Part shown: in pieces, positions 52,393 through 60,976 of the stretch
Numbering within the stretch: position 1 is the first letter of the stretch
Layout of the letters: every line of letters begins with the position of its first letter
From: Anderseniella sp963700735
GTDB taxonomy: Bacteria > Pseudomonadota > Alphaproteobacteria > Rhizobiales > Aestuariivirgaceae
Assembly (NCBI GenBank): GCA_963700735.1
Contig: CAVOYR010000009.1
Coordinates: forward strand, 62,001-126,000
Reading direction: 5' to 3'
DNA: 64,000 nucleotides
Position numbers and translations under genes: made by a program
Notes under the pieces: generated by a model
Database searches by the model: none
What the model was told of the DNA's origin: nothing
Seen by the model: only the letters and a program-made list of their open reading frames with translations

Positions 52393-52652
52393 CTTTACGG
52401 GCCTTGTCTGTCAGGTCTTCGCGCATGGCCAGTATGCTGGTCTGCTTGCGCCGACATTTTGGTATCGCACATTCAATACACGTATTTGACCGGATGCACA
52501 CTTAACAAATGCACAATTGGCCAGTCTGGTTGCACGTTTTGCGCGAAACGGGCCAGCAATTCGGCCTCCCCGCAGGTGCCGGGGAGGAGACGGCATCTGC
52601 GGGGAGGTGCTGGAACAGCCCTTGAGCCGGGCGGTTCTGTTGCGGTTGTGTC

Positions 52653-52916
52653 CTAGCCGCGAACGCAGCGGCGGTAGGCGCGCCAGTGGCTGCGGTATCC
52701 GGTGTCGAGGGCGCGCTCTTTCAGCCATCTGCAATCGCGGCGGGTATAGGCGCGGAAATCCTCGCTGGCGTCGGCGGGGCCAAGCTGGATGTGGCTGTGG
52801 TACGAGCCGTAATAGTGAGAGCCGTAGTAGTTGCCGCCGGCCGATGCGGCAGAGGTGCCGGCGATGATGGCAGTTGCGGCGAAGGCGGCGGCTGTTGCGA
52901 AGGTCTTGAAGTTCAT
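52653..52916 (-). CDS. Small exported hypothetical protein with C-terminal Cys pair
   Basis: An 87-residue protein with a signal peptide (MNFKTFATAAAFAATAIIAG..SAASA, cleaved near residue 26) and a mature part of about 60 residues: a Tyr/Gly/His-rich start (GGNYYGSHYYGSYHSH) and then a basic helical part with Cys62 (RRDCRWL) and Cys84 (RRCVRG), which could form one disulfide. No family recognised. AGGAGC lies at a suitable distance before the ATG. Confidence 0.65.
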   Translation of the reverse strand: MNFKTFATAAAFAATAIIAGTSAASAGGNYYGSHYYGSYHSHIQLGPADASEDFRAYTRRDCRWLKERALDTGYRSHWRAYRRCVRG

Positions 52917-53140
52917 GGTCGTTGCTCCTCGGTGTTGGCAGGCGGTGCGTGTTTGTTGAGAAGCAATTTATCGCTGATGCCAGAGGGCGGATGTGTACGT
53001 TGTCACATGCTGGTCAATGCGCCGGCAAAGGGCAGGTGAACCGCGTTGCATGGCGGGGCAGGCGAATTGCACCTGAAAGTCGCCCGGACGGGCTTGAAAC
53101 GGCTGGCGTTCCAATGCATACAGCGCAGACGCACTTGTGC

Positions 53141-53231
53141 GGAGAGGTGGCCGAGTGGTCGAAGGCGCTCCCCTGCTAAGGGAGTATACGTCAAAAGCGT
53201 ATCGAGGGTTCGAATCCCTTCCTCTCCGCCA
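53141..53231 (+). tRNA. tRNA-Ser (anticodon GCU)
   Basis: A 91-base gene from GGAGAGGTGG to TCTCCGCCA, with CCA encoded. The acceptor arms GGAGAGG and CCTCTCC pair. The D-arm is GCCGAGTGGTCGAAGGC; the anticodon arm CCCCTGCTAAGGGA carries GCT; a long variable arm (TATACG...CGTAT) identifies the serine type; the T-arm is AGGGTTCGAATCCCT. It reads AGC and AGU codons. Confidence 0.97.
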
Positions 53232-53253
53232 GCTTCCTTCAATATGATATGAA

Positions 53254-53272
53254 TGCTTTTTCCCGAAAAGCA
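53254..53272. terminator. Hairpin downstream of tRNA-Ser, possible terminator
   Basis: TGCTTTT and AAAAGCA form a 7-bp stem around TCCCG about 23 bases after the tRNA. Stem strength is low because of A/T pairs and no T-run follows, so it may be only a processing or 3'-end signal. Confidence 0.3.
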
Positions 53273-53478
53273 GTTGCGTGCCCCTTATTTCAAGCTTCAA
53301 TCGGTTCTTTGAGGCTTGTCCCGGTATGGTCCTTGTCGACAGACCATTGACGCTTTCGGCCCAAAGCGGCCTGTCGGCCTGATTGGGCCGCCGTTATGAA
53401 ATGTGCCTGAAACGGTCGTTGGTCGACCATGCGACAACTCTTTCGGCGACAGCGACAACTGGCGGTCGGAGGTGATGT

Positions 53479-54453
53479 TCACGTCTTCGTGTCAGGGACT
53501 GCGTTTCGCAGCGCGCGGTATCGTCCGGGCCTGACACCAAACCGCTTTTGGAACGCGTGCGAGAAGTGCGTCGTGTTGCTGTAGCCGCTTGCTTCACTGA
53601 TGTCGGTCAACTGCCTGGACGATGATCGCAAGAGACCTGCCGCGTAGTCCAGTCTGATCCGCGAGGAAAGCGCGCCCGGCGCGCATTGGAACGCGGCTTG
53701 GGTCAATCGCGACAGGGTTCGGGCCGATACAGCAATCGCGGTACAAACCTCCGGCAACGGGCGTGGTGCGGCCAGTGTCTGCTCGATCGCCTGGATGTAG
53801 CGGGCAAGCCGTGGATCGAGGTCTTCGATCGCCCCCCGCAACCCGACAGAGGCTGTAAATGCCTCGGATCGTCCGGGTTTCAGCATGACATGCCGGCGGA
53901 CATTCTCTGCGATTGCCGGATCGAAAGTCCGCGACAGCAGGTCCAGCATCAGGTCGGTGACGGCATCACCGCCGACGCAGGTGACGACACGCTGGTCGAT
54001 CACGAAGGGCTGAAACGTGAAGGCCGTGTCAGGGAAGGCCGTCTGCAGGGCGGCCAGTTGCGCCGGATGTGCCGTTGCCCGCCTCGCCGAAAGCAGGCCC
54101 GCTTTACCAAGGGTGAATATGCTGGTGCCCAAGCCGATCACCCAGCCGCCATGCCGATGGCAGGATCTGAAATTCTTCAGCAGACTGGCCGAGAATGCCG
54201 CTGGATAGATATCGCGGGACGAACAGACGAACACATAATTGGCCCGGGAGATGATCGACCAGTCATGGTCGGCCTGGATACGAGCACCACAGGAACTTTG
54301 AACAAGCCCCGGGGCGGCGGCGGCGGTCACTGCCGCGACCTGCACATAGCTGCCACTATCATGGGCCATCCGGATAAGGTCACGCGCGATCCCGTAGCCG
54401 AACAGCGAAAACCCGTCGTGAATGACAAAAACGGCAAGTGGCCGATGCGACAT
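53479..54453 (-). CDS. GlxA/AraC family transcriptional regulator
   Basis: A 324-residue regulator. The N-terminal DJ-1/PfpI-like amidase fold (about 1-200, LAVFVIHDGFSLFGYGIARD) is followed by a C-terminal AraC double helix-turn-helix (about 225-318, SARTLSRLTQAAF and SGYSNTTHFSHAFQKRFGVRPGRYR). Relatives such as GbdR and CdhR control catabolism of choline, glycine betaine and carnitine. It is divergent from the binding-protein, hydrolase and sulfatase operon, 97 bases away, and is the obvious candidate regulator of it. Confidence 0.88.
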   Translation of the reverse strand: MSHRPLAVFVIHDGFSLFGYGIARDLIRMAHDSGSYVQVAAVTAAAAPGLVQSSCGARIQADHDWSIISRANYVFVCSSRDIYPAAFSASLLKNFRSCHRHGGWVIGLGTSIFTLGKAGLLSARRATAHPAQLAALQTAFPDTAFTFQPFVIDQRVVTCVGGDAVTDLMLDLLSRTFDPAIAENVRRHVMLKPGRSEAFTASVGLRGAIEDLDPRLARYIQAIEQTLAAPRPLPEVCTAIAVSARTLSRLTQAAFQCAPGALSSRIRLDYAAGLLRSSSRQLTDISEASGYSNTTHFSHAFQKRFGVRPGRYRALRNAVPDTKT

Positions 54454-54550
54454 TGGCAGAATTCCGCATTTTGTTGGCCGGATAGCATATGTCCGGCGAT
54501 GCGTGATCTGCAAGTCTGGAGCCAATCGTCTGAACGAGGCTTGCTGTAAC

Positions 54551-55561
54551 ATGCTGCGAATTCTGGGGTGGGCCGGGTACGACACGGGGCTGCGGCGTTC
54601 CTTTGACGCCTTTACCCGTGACACCGGAATTGCGGTATCGTTCCACGGCGTCGGCAATCAGGACGAAATGCACCACGTGGCCCGGGCCCATGCATTCGAT
54701 GTCGCATGCCCGACCACGGACAGGCTGGCCAGCTGGCTGGACAGCGGTCTGATTGCCGCGCTGGATGAAGACCGGATCGGCTTCGCGCGGATCGACCCGG
54801 CCTTTCATGCCGATGCGCACACGGTTATTCAGGGTAGGCGCTATGGTTCGCCCAACATCTGGGGCGGCGCCGGGATCGGGCACAACACGGACCGCGCCCC
54901 GCTCGATACTGCCAGGGTCAACCTGATGACTCTGTTCGATCCGGCTTACGCCGGTCGTCTGGCCATGCGCGAGGACACGGCCTTTGTCGCCGCAGGCCGG
55001 GCGCTGGAAGCAGCAGGACGGCTGCCCCATCCGTTTGACGAATCTTACCGGTCCGAAGACCGAATGATTGCCAACTATGATGTCATCGGTGCGTTTCTGG
55101 CCGATCACGCGGCCCATGTGGCGCGGTTCTGGTTCAGCGAGGAAGAGGGGATGGAGGCCTTCCGTTCGAACGCCTGTGTGGTCGGCTACAATTGGGACAC
55201 GACAATGGCGTCGCTACAGCGCGAAGGGTTTCCTGGCGGGTTCATTGCACCGGCCGAGGGGACGAACTGCTATCTGCAGAACTTCGTCCTGAGTGCCGAA
55301 GCCGATCCCGGCCCTGCGCAGGACTGGATAGCTTGGGTCAATACGCCCCAGGGTTCGGCTCAATACGCCACAGCCTATGGTGCGAACCCCACGGCCAGTG
55401 GCGCAAGTGCGCTGCTGCCCGCACGAGATCAGGCGTTCTTTGCTGCCAGCTATCCAGCCGAAGCCCTTGCCAAGCTATGGTGGCAGCCCGCTCAGCCGCT
55501 GTGGTTTGTAAACAATCGCTCAGTGTATGCGCGCAAGTACCGGATGGCCGTCGAAGGATGA
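54551..55561 (+). CDS. PotD-like extracellular solute-binding protein without signal peptide
   Basis: A 336-residue protein of the spermidine/putrescine-binding type: LRILGWAGYD at the start, DVACPTTDRLASWLDSGLIA, the GSPNIWGGAGIGHN segment, and WFSEEEGMEAF and VGYNWDTTMASLQREGF in the second lobe. It begins directly with the mature fold and no hydrophobic leader is visible, while no permease or ATPase genes are adjacent. It could be exported from an upstream start not recognised here, or act in the cytoplasm as a ligand sensor. Its stop overlaps the next gene as ATGA. Confidence 0.82.
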   Translation: MLRILGWAGYDTGLRRSFDAFTRDTGIAVSFHGVGNQDEMHHVARAHAFDVACPTTDRLASWLDSGLIAALDEDRIGFARIDPAFHADAHTVIQGRRYGSPNIWGGAGIGHNTDRAPLDTARVNLMTLFDPAYAGRLAMREDTAFVAAGRALEAAGRLPHPFDESYRSEDRMIANYDVIGAFLADHAAHVARFWFSEEEGMEAFRSNACVVGYNWDTTMASLQREGFPGGFIAPAEGTNCYLQNFVLSAEADPGPAQDWIAWVNTPQGSAQYATAYGANPTASGASALLPARDQAFFAASYPAEALAKLWWQPAQPLWFVNNRSVYARKYRMAVEG

Positions 55562-56350
55562 CACGCTGGTCCGCGCAGAAGACCCGACTCGGCGCGCTGA
55601 CGGCGACGGTGCTGCCGCTGGGCCAGATTTCCGACACCCTGTGCGACTGGTTCGCGGCAGAGGCGCTCGCTGTGCCGGCCGGGGTCACTCAGCCTACCGG
55701 TAAATGCCCTGCATGTCGGCGGCCCCGGAGTTTCGGTACTGATCGATGCCTGCGATCCGGCTCGATATCCCGGGTCCGGACAGGCAGGTGCAGTCGGCGC
55801 GTGTCTCGGCAGGGCGGGAATTGACCCTGAAAGCATCACTCATGTAATCGTGACCCACGGGCACCACGATCATTTTTGTGGATTGGCCGACTCGCTTGGA
55901 GAACCCGTCTTTCCTCTTGCAAGGCACATTCTGTCACCACTGGATTGGGGCCGTGGCACAGTGGCGGCCGAGGCACAGGCGGCCGATGGCAAGGCCGCAG
56001 ACCCCACTGCATTGGAATACCTTTTCAGGCTCGGCTTGCTCGATCTTGGTGACAGCGCCCGACCCTTGCCCCCGGAGATCACCCTGATCGACACCCCCGG
56101 CGAAACACGGGGCCACCGCGTGGTGCGCATCGCCTCGGGCGGCGAGGTCCTGTATTTTCTGGCCGACCTGTTCCATGTGAGGGCCGAGATCGACGACCCA
56201 GACCTTTGCCCGATCTGGGCTGACGCTCCAGCGTTGCAGGCCAGCCGCAGCCTGATCATCACCGCCATCCGGCGCGATACCGCACGGTTTGTGTGCAGCC
56301 ACCTGCCGGACGTTCTTTCCGCAGCCGCTTTCACGAAGACATCACCATGA
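55558..56350 (+). CDS. Metallo-beta-lactamase-fold hydrolase, frameshifted as read
   Basis: The N-terminus (from ATG 55558) and the rest lie in different frames. After QPT the downstream frame gives VNALHVGGPGVSVLIDACDP, then HVIVTHGHHDHFCGLADS with the zinc motif HxHxDH, and continues to 56350. One extra G at 55699-55700 explains the break; restored length is 263 residues, normal for MBL hydrolases. Later ligands are in IDTPGETRGHRVVR and the LADLFHV segment. Both ends overlap neighbours as ATGA, so it is the middle gene of a coupled operon. Likely substrate is an ester released or used with the sulfatase. Confidence 0.85.
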
Positions 56351-57810
56351 ACCAGACCAGACGGCCCAACATCTTGCTAATCATGGCCGATCAGATGACG
56401 CCGTTCATGCTCGAAGCCTGCGGCGGCGCAGGCGCCAGAACCCGCCACATGAGCGCGCTGGCCGCGCGGTCCACCGTTTTCACCAACACCTATACACCCA
56501 GCCCGATCTGCGTGCCTGCCCGCTCTTGCCTCATGACCGGGCTCTATACCTCGACCACCGGCTGCTATGACAATGGCGACCCCTATCACAGCTTCATCCC
56601 GACCTTCGCGCATTACCTGACCAATGCGGGATACGAGACCGTGCTGGCTGGCAAGATGCATTTCATCGGCGCGGATCAGTTGCACGGCTTTCAGCGGCGG
56701 CTGAATACAGATGTCTATCCGTCGGGGTTCTTGTGGTCCTACCCGCTGCCGCCCGAAGGCGACCCCAACGCCATGGCCTTTGATTTCACGCGGCAATATC
56801 TGGCGGAAAACATCGGGGCGGGCTGGTCGACGGAATTGCAGTATGACGAGGAGACGCATTTCAGATCGCTGGAGTACCTGCGCCACGCGCCTGACCAGCC
56901 CTGGATGCTGACAGTGTCCTTCACCAATCCGCACCCGCCTTACAAGGTGCCCAAGGCATATTGGGAGATCTACAAGGACGCTGACGTGCCGCTGCCTTAC
57001 TATCCAGACGACATGGATGCCAGCTATTCGGACTTCGATCATGCCCTGCGCCGCTGGCACGGGCTGCACCTGCGGGGCGACGACATCCGCGATCCCGCGA
57101 ACCTGATCGCCATGCGCCGGGGCTTTGCGGCCCTTGCGCACTATGTCGACGACAAGATCGGCGAGTTGCTGGATGTGCTCGACGATGCGGGCCTGCGCGA
57201 CGACACGGTTGTCATCGTCACCTCGGATCATGGTGAGATGCTGGGCGAAAAGGGCATGATCCAGAAGCGCAGCCTTTACGAATGGTCTGCCCGCATTCCG
57301 TTGTTCATCGACGTTCCCGGGGCGCCTCCTCGCCAGATCGAGACGCCTGTATCGCTGCTTGACCTGCCTGCAACGCTGATTGACATCGCGGGACAGGTGC
57401 CGGTACGCCCGCTCGAAGGTCGGTCCCTGCTGCCCGCCATCCATGGTGCGGAGCTGGCAGTGGCTCCGGTGATTTCCGAATACCACGGCGAGGGCATCAT
57501 GCGCCCCACCTTCATGGTGAGGCTGGGGGATTGGAAGTACCACTATTGCCATGGCTCGGCACCGCAGCTTTTCAACCTCGCGCAAGATCCCGGTGAATGG
57601 AGCAATATGGCTGGGTCGGCCATCTGCGCGGACATCGAGGCGCGGTTGAACGCGGTGATCACCGGGGGCGCCTTTGATCTGGAGAAAATCAGGTCAGAGG
57701 TGTGGGGGCGCCTTGCCATGAAACAGGTTGTGAATGCGGCGATGCAGGCCAACAGGACCGCCTGGGACTATGAGGTGAAGCAGGACGCTTCGACATATGT
57801 GCGCACTTGA
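56347..57810 (+). CDS. Choline-sulfatase-like arylsulfatase family enzyme
   Basis: A 487-residue type I sulfatase. The formylglycine site is CVPARSCLMTG (Cys55), and ligands for calcium are MADQM at the N-terminus and TSDHGEMLGEKGM. Long stretches follow BetC choline-sulfatase: LAGKMHFIGADQLHGF, FTNPHPPYKVPKAYWEIY and the C-terminal TAWDYEVKQDAS. It ends somewhat short of BetC (about 510 residues). No signal peptide, as in cytoplasmic BetC. Expected reaction: hydrolysis of a sulfate ester such as choline-O-sulfate; the true substrate is not certain. Confidence 0.87.
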   Translation: MNQTRRPNILLIMADQMTPFMLEACGGAGARTRHMSALAARSTVFTNTYTPSPICVPARSCLMTGLYTSTTGCYDNGDPYHSFIPTFAHYLTNAGYETVLAGKMHFIGADQLHGFQRRLNTDVYPSGFLWSYPLPPEGDPNAMAFDFTRQYLAENIGAGWSTELQYDEETHFRSLEYLRHAPDQPWMLTVSFTNPHPPYKVPKAYWEIYKDADVPLPYYPDDMDASYSDFDHALRRWHGLHLRGDDIRDPANLIAMRRGFAALAHYVDDKIGELLDVLDDAGLRDDTVVIVTSDHGEMLGEKGMIQKRSLYEWSARIPLFIDVPGAPPRQIETPVSLLDLPATLIDIAGQVPVRPLEGRSLLPAIHGAELAVAPVISEYHGEGIMRPTFMVRLGDWKYHYCHGSAPQLFNLAQDPGEWSNMAGSAICADIEARLNAVITGGAFDLEKIRSEVWGRLAMKQVVNAAMQANRTAWDYEVKQDASTYVRT

Positions 57811-58157
57811 TAATCAGCTTCCAAAGCCTGCGTCAGGCTCACCGATTTCAAACGCTGCGCATCAGAAGGCAGCCTGGCATGAACCGCCCGACCGCTTTGC
57901 GCGCCCAGTAGCGGTTGTAGCTTCCGCCCCAAACCGTCCGGGCCCCTGCTTGTCAAGGACAGCTATGCGGACACTCTGGACTTGAGCGCGTACCGCCCAA
58001 CACGCCATGCCGGTAGGGGCTGCGGTGCTGGTCGCAACTCCGCGACTGCCCGCCCGATTGACGCATTTCACCGTTGGCGGCATGTCATCAGCCGTGATTT
58101 AGTATCGCTTTGGCAACGCGGCGGCAGTCGCTGTGTGATGGGGCAGGTAGCCATGCA
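57811..58157 (+). other. Gene-free stretch of 347 bases
   Basis: No convincing gene, RNA or repeat is seen between the sulfatase and the CPBP protease genes. There are no T-run terminators or strong palindromes, and short open frames here lack ribosome sites and family character. Confidence 0.6.
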
Positions 58158-58946
58158 ATGAATCGACGGCTTGTGGTGGCGCTGGTCGCCTTTGTCGTGT
58201 GGGTTCTGATCACCGTCTTTGGCGGCAACTTCAAGACCGGGGGCGAGCAGTCCCTTGTCGATGTCATACAAAGTGGCATCGGCTGGACCTGGGCGGCCGC
58301 CGCTGCATTCATTCTGGCCGTGGTGCTGTGGCAGGGATGGCGCGATGTCGGCCTCAATCGCGGCACCGATGCGAAGGGCTGGTTGCTTGCATGGCTGCCG
58401 ATGCTCTACATCGCCGGCGGATTCGCTGCTGCGGTTTTGTTCGGCCTGCCGCCAGTTACAGTCGTTCTCCTCGTCGCCTTCAACACGCTGCTGGTGGGGT
58501 TCTCCGAGGAGTTGATGCTCCGCGGAGCCATCCTCCAGGCCTTTCGCCACACCACCTCCATCTGGCCTGCCGTGCTGGCGACCTCGCTGCTGTTCGGCTC
58601 GATGCACAGTCTCAACGTTTTCGTGACCGGTGACCTCAAGGCCGCACTCATCCAGTCCCTGGCTGCCTTCCTGAGCGGGTTGATGTTCATTGCCTTGCGC
58701 CTTCGCACGGGCACGCTCTGGGTGCCCATCGTCGTCCATGCGCTGTGGGATTTTGCGACCTTCATGCTGGCAGCTTCGGTCCAGCACATCGGCTCGCACG
58801 GTGGCCTTCCGGCCGAGGCAACCACACCTTCAGGTGGCACCAGCCTGGCCGAACTGACGCCCGTCCTGCTGGTATTGCCCAACGCGATCTACGGCCTATG
58901 GCTGATGCGCAACATCGGCCGGACCCACACCGCACCGGAAAAATGA
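58158..58946 (+). CDS. CPBP family intramembrane metalloprotease
   Basis: A 262-residue polytopic protein with about seven hydrophobic helices. Motif 1 is EELMLRG (Glu-Glu-x-x-x-Arg, about residue 116), motif 2 lies in LLFGSMHSL and motif 3 in IVVHALWDF. These are the CAAX protease/bacteriocin-processing (CPBP) active-site residues, related to eukaryotic Rce1. Targets are unknown. GGCAGGTAG precedes the ATG. No bacteriocin or lantibiotic genes are adjacent. Confidence 0.88.
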   Translation: MNRRLVVALVAFVVWVLITVFGGNFKTGGEQSLVDVIQSGIGWTWAAAAAFILAVVLWQGWRDVGLNRGTDAKGWLLAWLPMLYIAGGFAAAVLFGLPPVTVVLLVAFNTLLVGFSEELMLRGAILQAFRHTTSIWPAVLATSLLFGSMHSLNVFVTGDLKAALIQSLAAFLSGLMFIALRLRTGTLWVPIVVHALWDFATFMLAASVQHIGSHGGLPAEATTPSGGTSLAELTPVLLVLPNAIYGLWLMRNIGRTHTAPEK

Positions 58947-59075
58947 GCGGCACTGCATCAAGCTGTACAGGTCCCCACAACCTCGCCTTGACCTGCCGTT
59001 CCCGAGTGGTTGACACTGGGTCCGACGGGAACTGGCCTTGCACCTGGGTGTGAAACACGTTGGGAGGACTTGGTG

Positions 59076-60974
59076 ATGAGAGCGTTTGCTGTAATCGGAC
59101 CCTCACAATCTGGCAAGACAACGCTGGCCAGTGCGCTCGCGCACCTCGAAGATGCCCGGCCAGTCACATCGAAGTTCTTTGGTGACGCCGGCATCACCAC
59201 CTTCACTTTCATGGGCGACCGCTGGGCAGCACTCGACGTGCCCGGTGGTCACGACAACCTGTCCCAGGCGGGGCCGATCCTTGCGGCATGTGACGCGGCC
59301 GTGGTCTGTGTTCCGGCCGAAGCCGATGCCGCCGTGCTCGCCGCGCCGTTCCTGCGGCTGATCGAGGAGGCGGGCATCCCCACCTTCCTGTTCCTGAACA
59401 AGATCGACGCAGCAACCGATCGCGTATCGGAAGTGGTTTCTTCCCTGCAGCCTTACTGCAACCATGGCATGGTGCTGCGCCAGATACCGATCCGGTCGGG
59501 CAGCCAGGTTGTCGGTGCCATCGACCTGATTTCCGAGCGTGCCTGGGAATACCGCGAGAACCAGCGCTCTGCCCTTGTCGAACTGCCGGAAGGCATGCGC
59601 GAACGCGAGACAGAAGCGCGCGCCGGGCTGATGGAAACCCTTGCGGACTTCGACGATCACCTGCTGGAGCAGATCATCGAGGACCAGCGGCCCCTGACCA
59701 AGGAGATCTACAAGGTCGCAACCAGCGCATTGCAGCACCACGACCTGGTACCGGTGCTGATTGGCGCTGCCTCCCATGGCAACGGTATTCTGCGCCTGAT
59801 GAAGTCGCTGCGGCACGAGGTGCCGCACGTTGATGCCTTGCGGGAGCGGCTTGGCCTGCCTGCGGATGTTGTTGCGGCCGGATGCCTGGCGGATCAGGTC
59901 AAGCACGTCGGCAAGATCGTCCTGCTCAGGAGCCTCGCGGACGGCGTGGCACCAGGCGTGCAGTTGGCCGATGAGACGGTTGGCAGCCTGAACGGCACCG
60001 ACGGCAAGAGCCCGGTGGCATCTGTCCCGACCGGTGAGTTTGCCTGCACCATCAAGAGCGATCATGTTTCGCCCGGCGCGTTCCAGACGCCCGATGGAAC
60101 AGTTGAGCTGCCTCAGTGGGCCGAAGCGCAATCGCCCAGTTCCCGCCGGCTGATGCGGCCGGTCCATGAAAAGGACGAGAACAAGCTGTCTGCTGCGCTG
60201 GCGCGCCTTGCCGAAATCGATCCCGGACTGACCGTCTCGCACGATGACGTCACCGGGCTGATGCAGGTGGGCATCCAGGGAGCCCAGCATCTCAAGCGCA
60301 TCACCGAGAAACTGAACGACGCCTTCGGTATCGCCGTGGAGTGCCCTGAAGTTGCAACGGTGCTGTTTGAAACCATCCGCAAGCCAGTCGAGAGGCACCA
60401 TCGGCACCGCAAGCAATCGGGCGGCGCAGGCCAGTTTGCCGATGTCGTCGTCACTGTTGCGCCTGGCGCGCCCGGCAGCGGCTTCGAGTTCAGGGATACG
60501 GTGAAGGGCGGGGTCGTGCCGCGCAACTACATTCCGGCGGTCGAGGCAGGCGCGCGCGATGCGATGGCCGCAGGACCCGCCGGTCACCCCGTCGTGGACA
60601 TTTGCGTGACCCTCAGCGACGGCAAGGCGCATTCCGTGGACAGTTCGGACTTTGCCTTTCGCACCGCCGCAAAGAACGCCGTCAGTGAGGCCCTGGCCGA
60701 GGGCGGCACAAAGATCCTGCAACCGATCCTGAAGGTGAGTTTGCAGGTGCCGTCGATATTCGTCGGCGGCCTTGTCCAGCTGGTGACCAGCCTGAAAGGG
60801 CAGGTCCTTGGCTTCGAAGCCCATCCGGACGCGCCGGGGTGGGATGTGTTCAAGGCACTGCTGCCCATGGTGGCGCTGGAGGATCTCTCGCGTGGTCTCG
60901 CCAGCGTCACGCGCGGCACTGCCCGGTTTGACAGCGAACTGGACCACTATGAGGAAACCCGCGACAGCGACTGA
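59076..60974 (+). CDS. Short elongation factor G-like GTPase
   Basis: A 632-residue paralogue of EF-G. The P-loop is GPSQSGKT (9-16), the DxxG motif lies in DVPGGHDN and the NKxD motif in NKIDAA. Switch I (RGITI in EF-G) is almost absent: only about 40 residues separate P-loop and DxxG, against about 70 in EF-G. Domains II-V follow, with HRKQSGGAGQFADV as in EF-G domain IV. Canonical EF-G is about 690-700 residues. Such EF-G2 paralogues are found beside ackA in Hyphomicrobiales; function uncertain. It converges on ackA with a two-base gap. GGGAGGAC precedes the ATG. Confidence 0.88.
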   Translation: MRAFAVIGPSQSGKTTLASALAHLEDARPVTSKFFGDAGITTFTFMGDRWAALDVPGGHDNLSQAGPILAACDAAVVCVPAEADAAVLAAPFLRLIEEAGIPTFLFLNKIDAATDRVSEVVSSLQPYCNHGMVLRQIPIRSGSQVVGAIDLISERAWEYRENQRSALVELPEGMRERETEARAGLMETLADFDDHLLEQIIEDQRPLTKEIYKVATSALQHHDLVPVLIGAASHGNGILRLMKSLRHEVPHVDALRERLGLPADVVAAGCLADQVKHVGKIVLLRSLADGVAPGVQLADETVGSLNGTDGKSPVASVPTGEFACTIKSDHVSPGAFQTPDGTVELPQWAEAQSPSSRRLMRPVHEKDENKLSAALARLAEIDPGLTVSHDDVTGLMQVGIQGAQHLKRITEKLNDAFGIAVECPEVATVLFETIRKPVERHHRHRKQSGGAGQFADVVVTVAPGAPGSGFEFRDTVKGGVVPRNYIPAVEAGARDAMAAGPAGHPVVDICVTLSDGKAHSVDSSDFAFRTAAKNAVSEALAEGGTKILQPILKVSLQVPSIFVGGLVQLVTSLKGQVLGFEAHPDAPGWDVFKALLPMVALEDLSRGLASVTRGTARFDSELDHYEETRDSD

Positions 60975-60976
60975 CC

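Noticed and set aside
53141..57810. Genomic island integrated at tRNA-Ser
   Set aside because: No integrase gene, no direct repeat of the tRNA 3' end and no mobile-element remnant was found, so position next to the tRNA alone is not enough.
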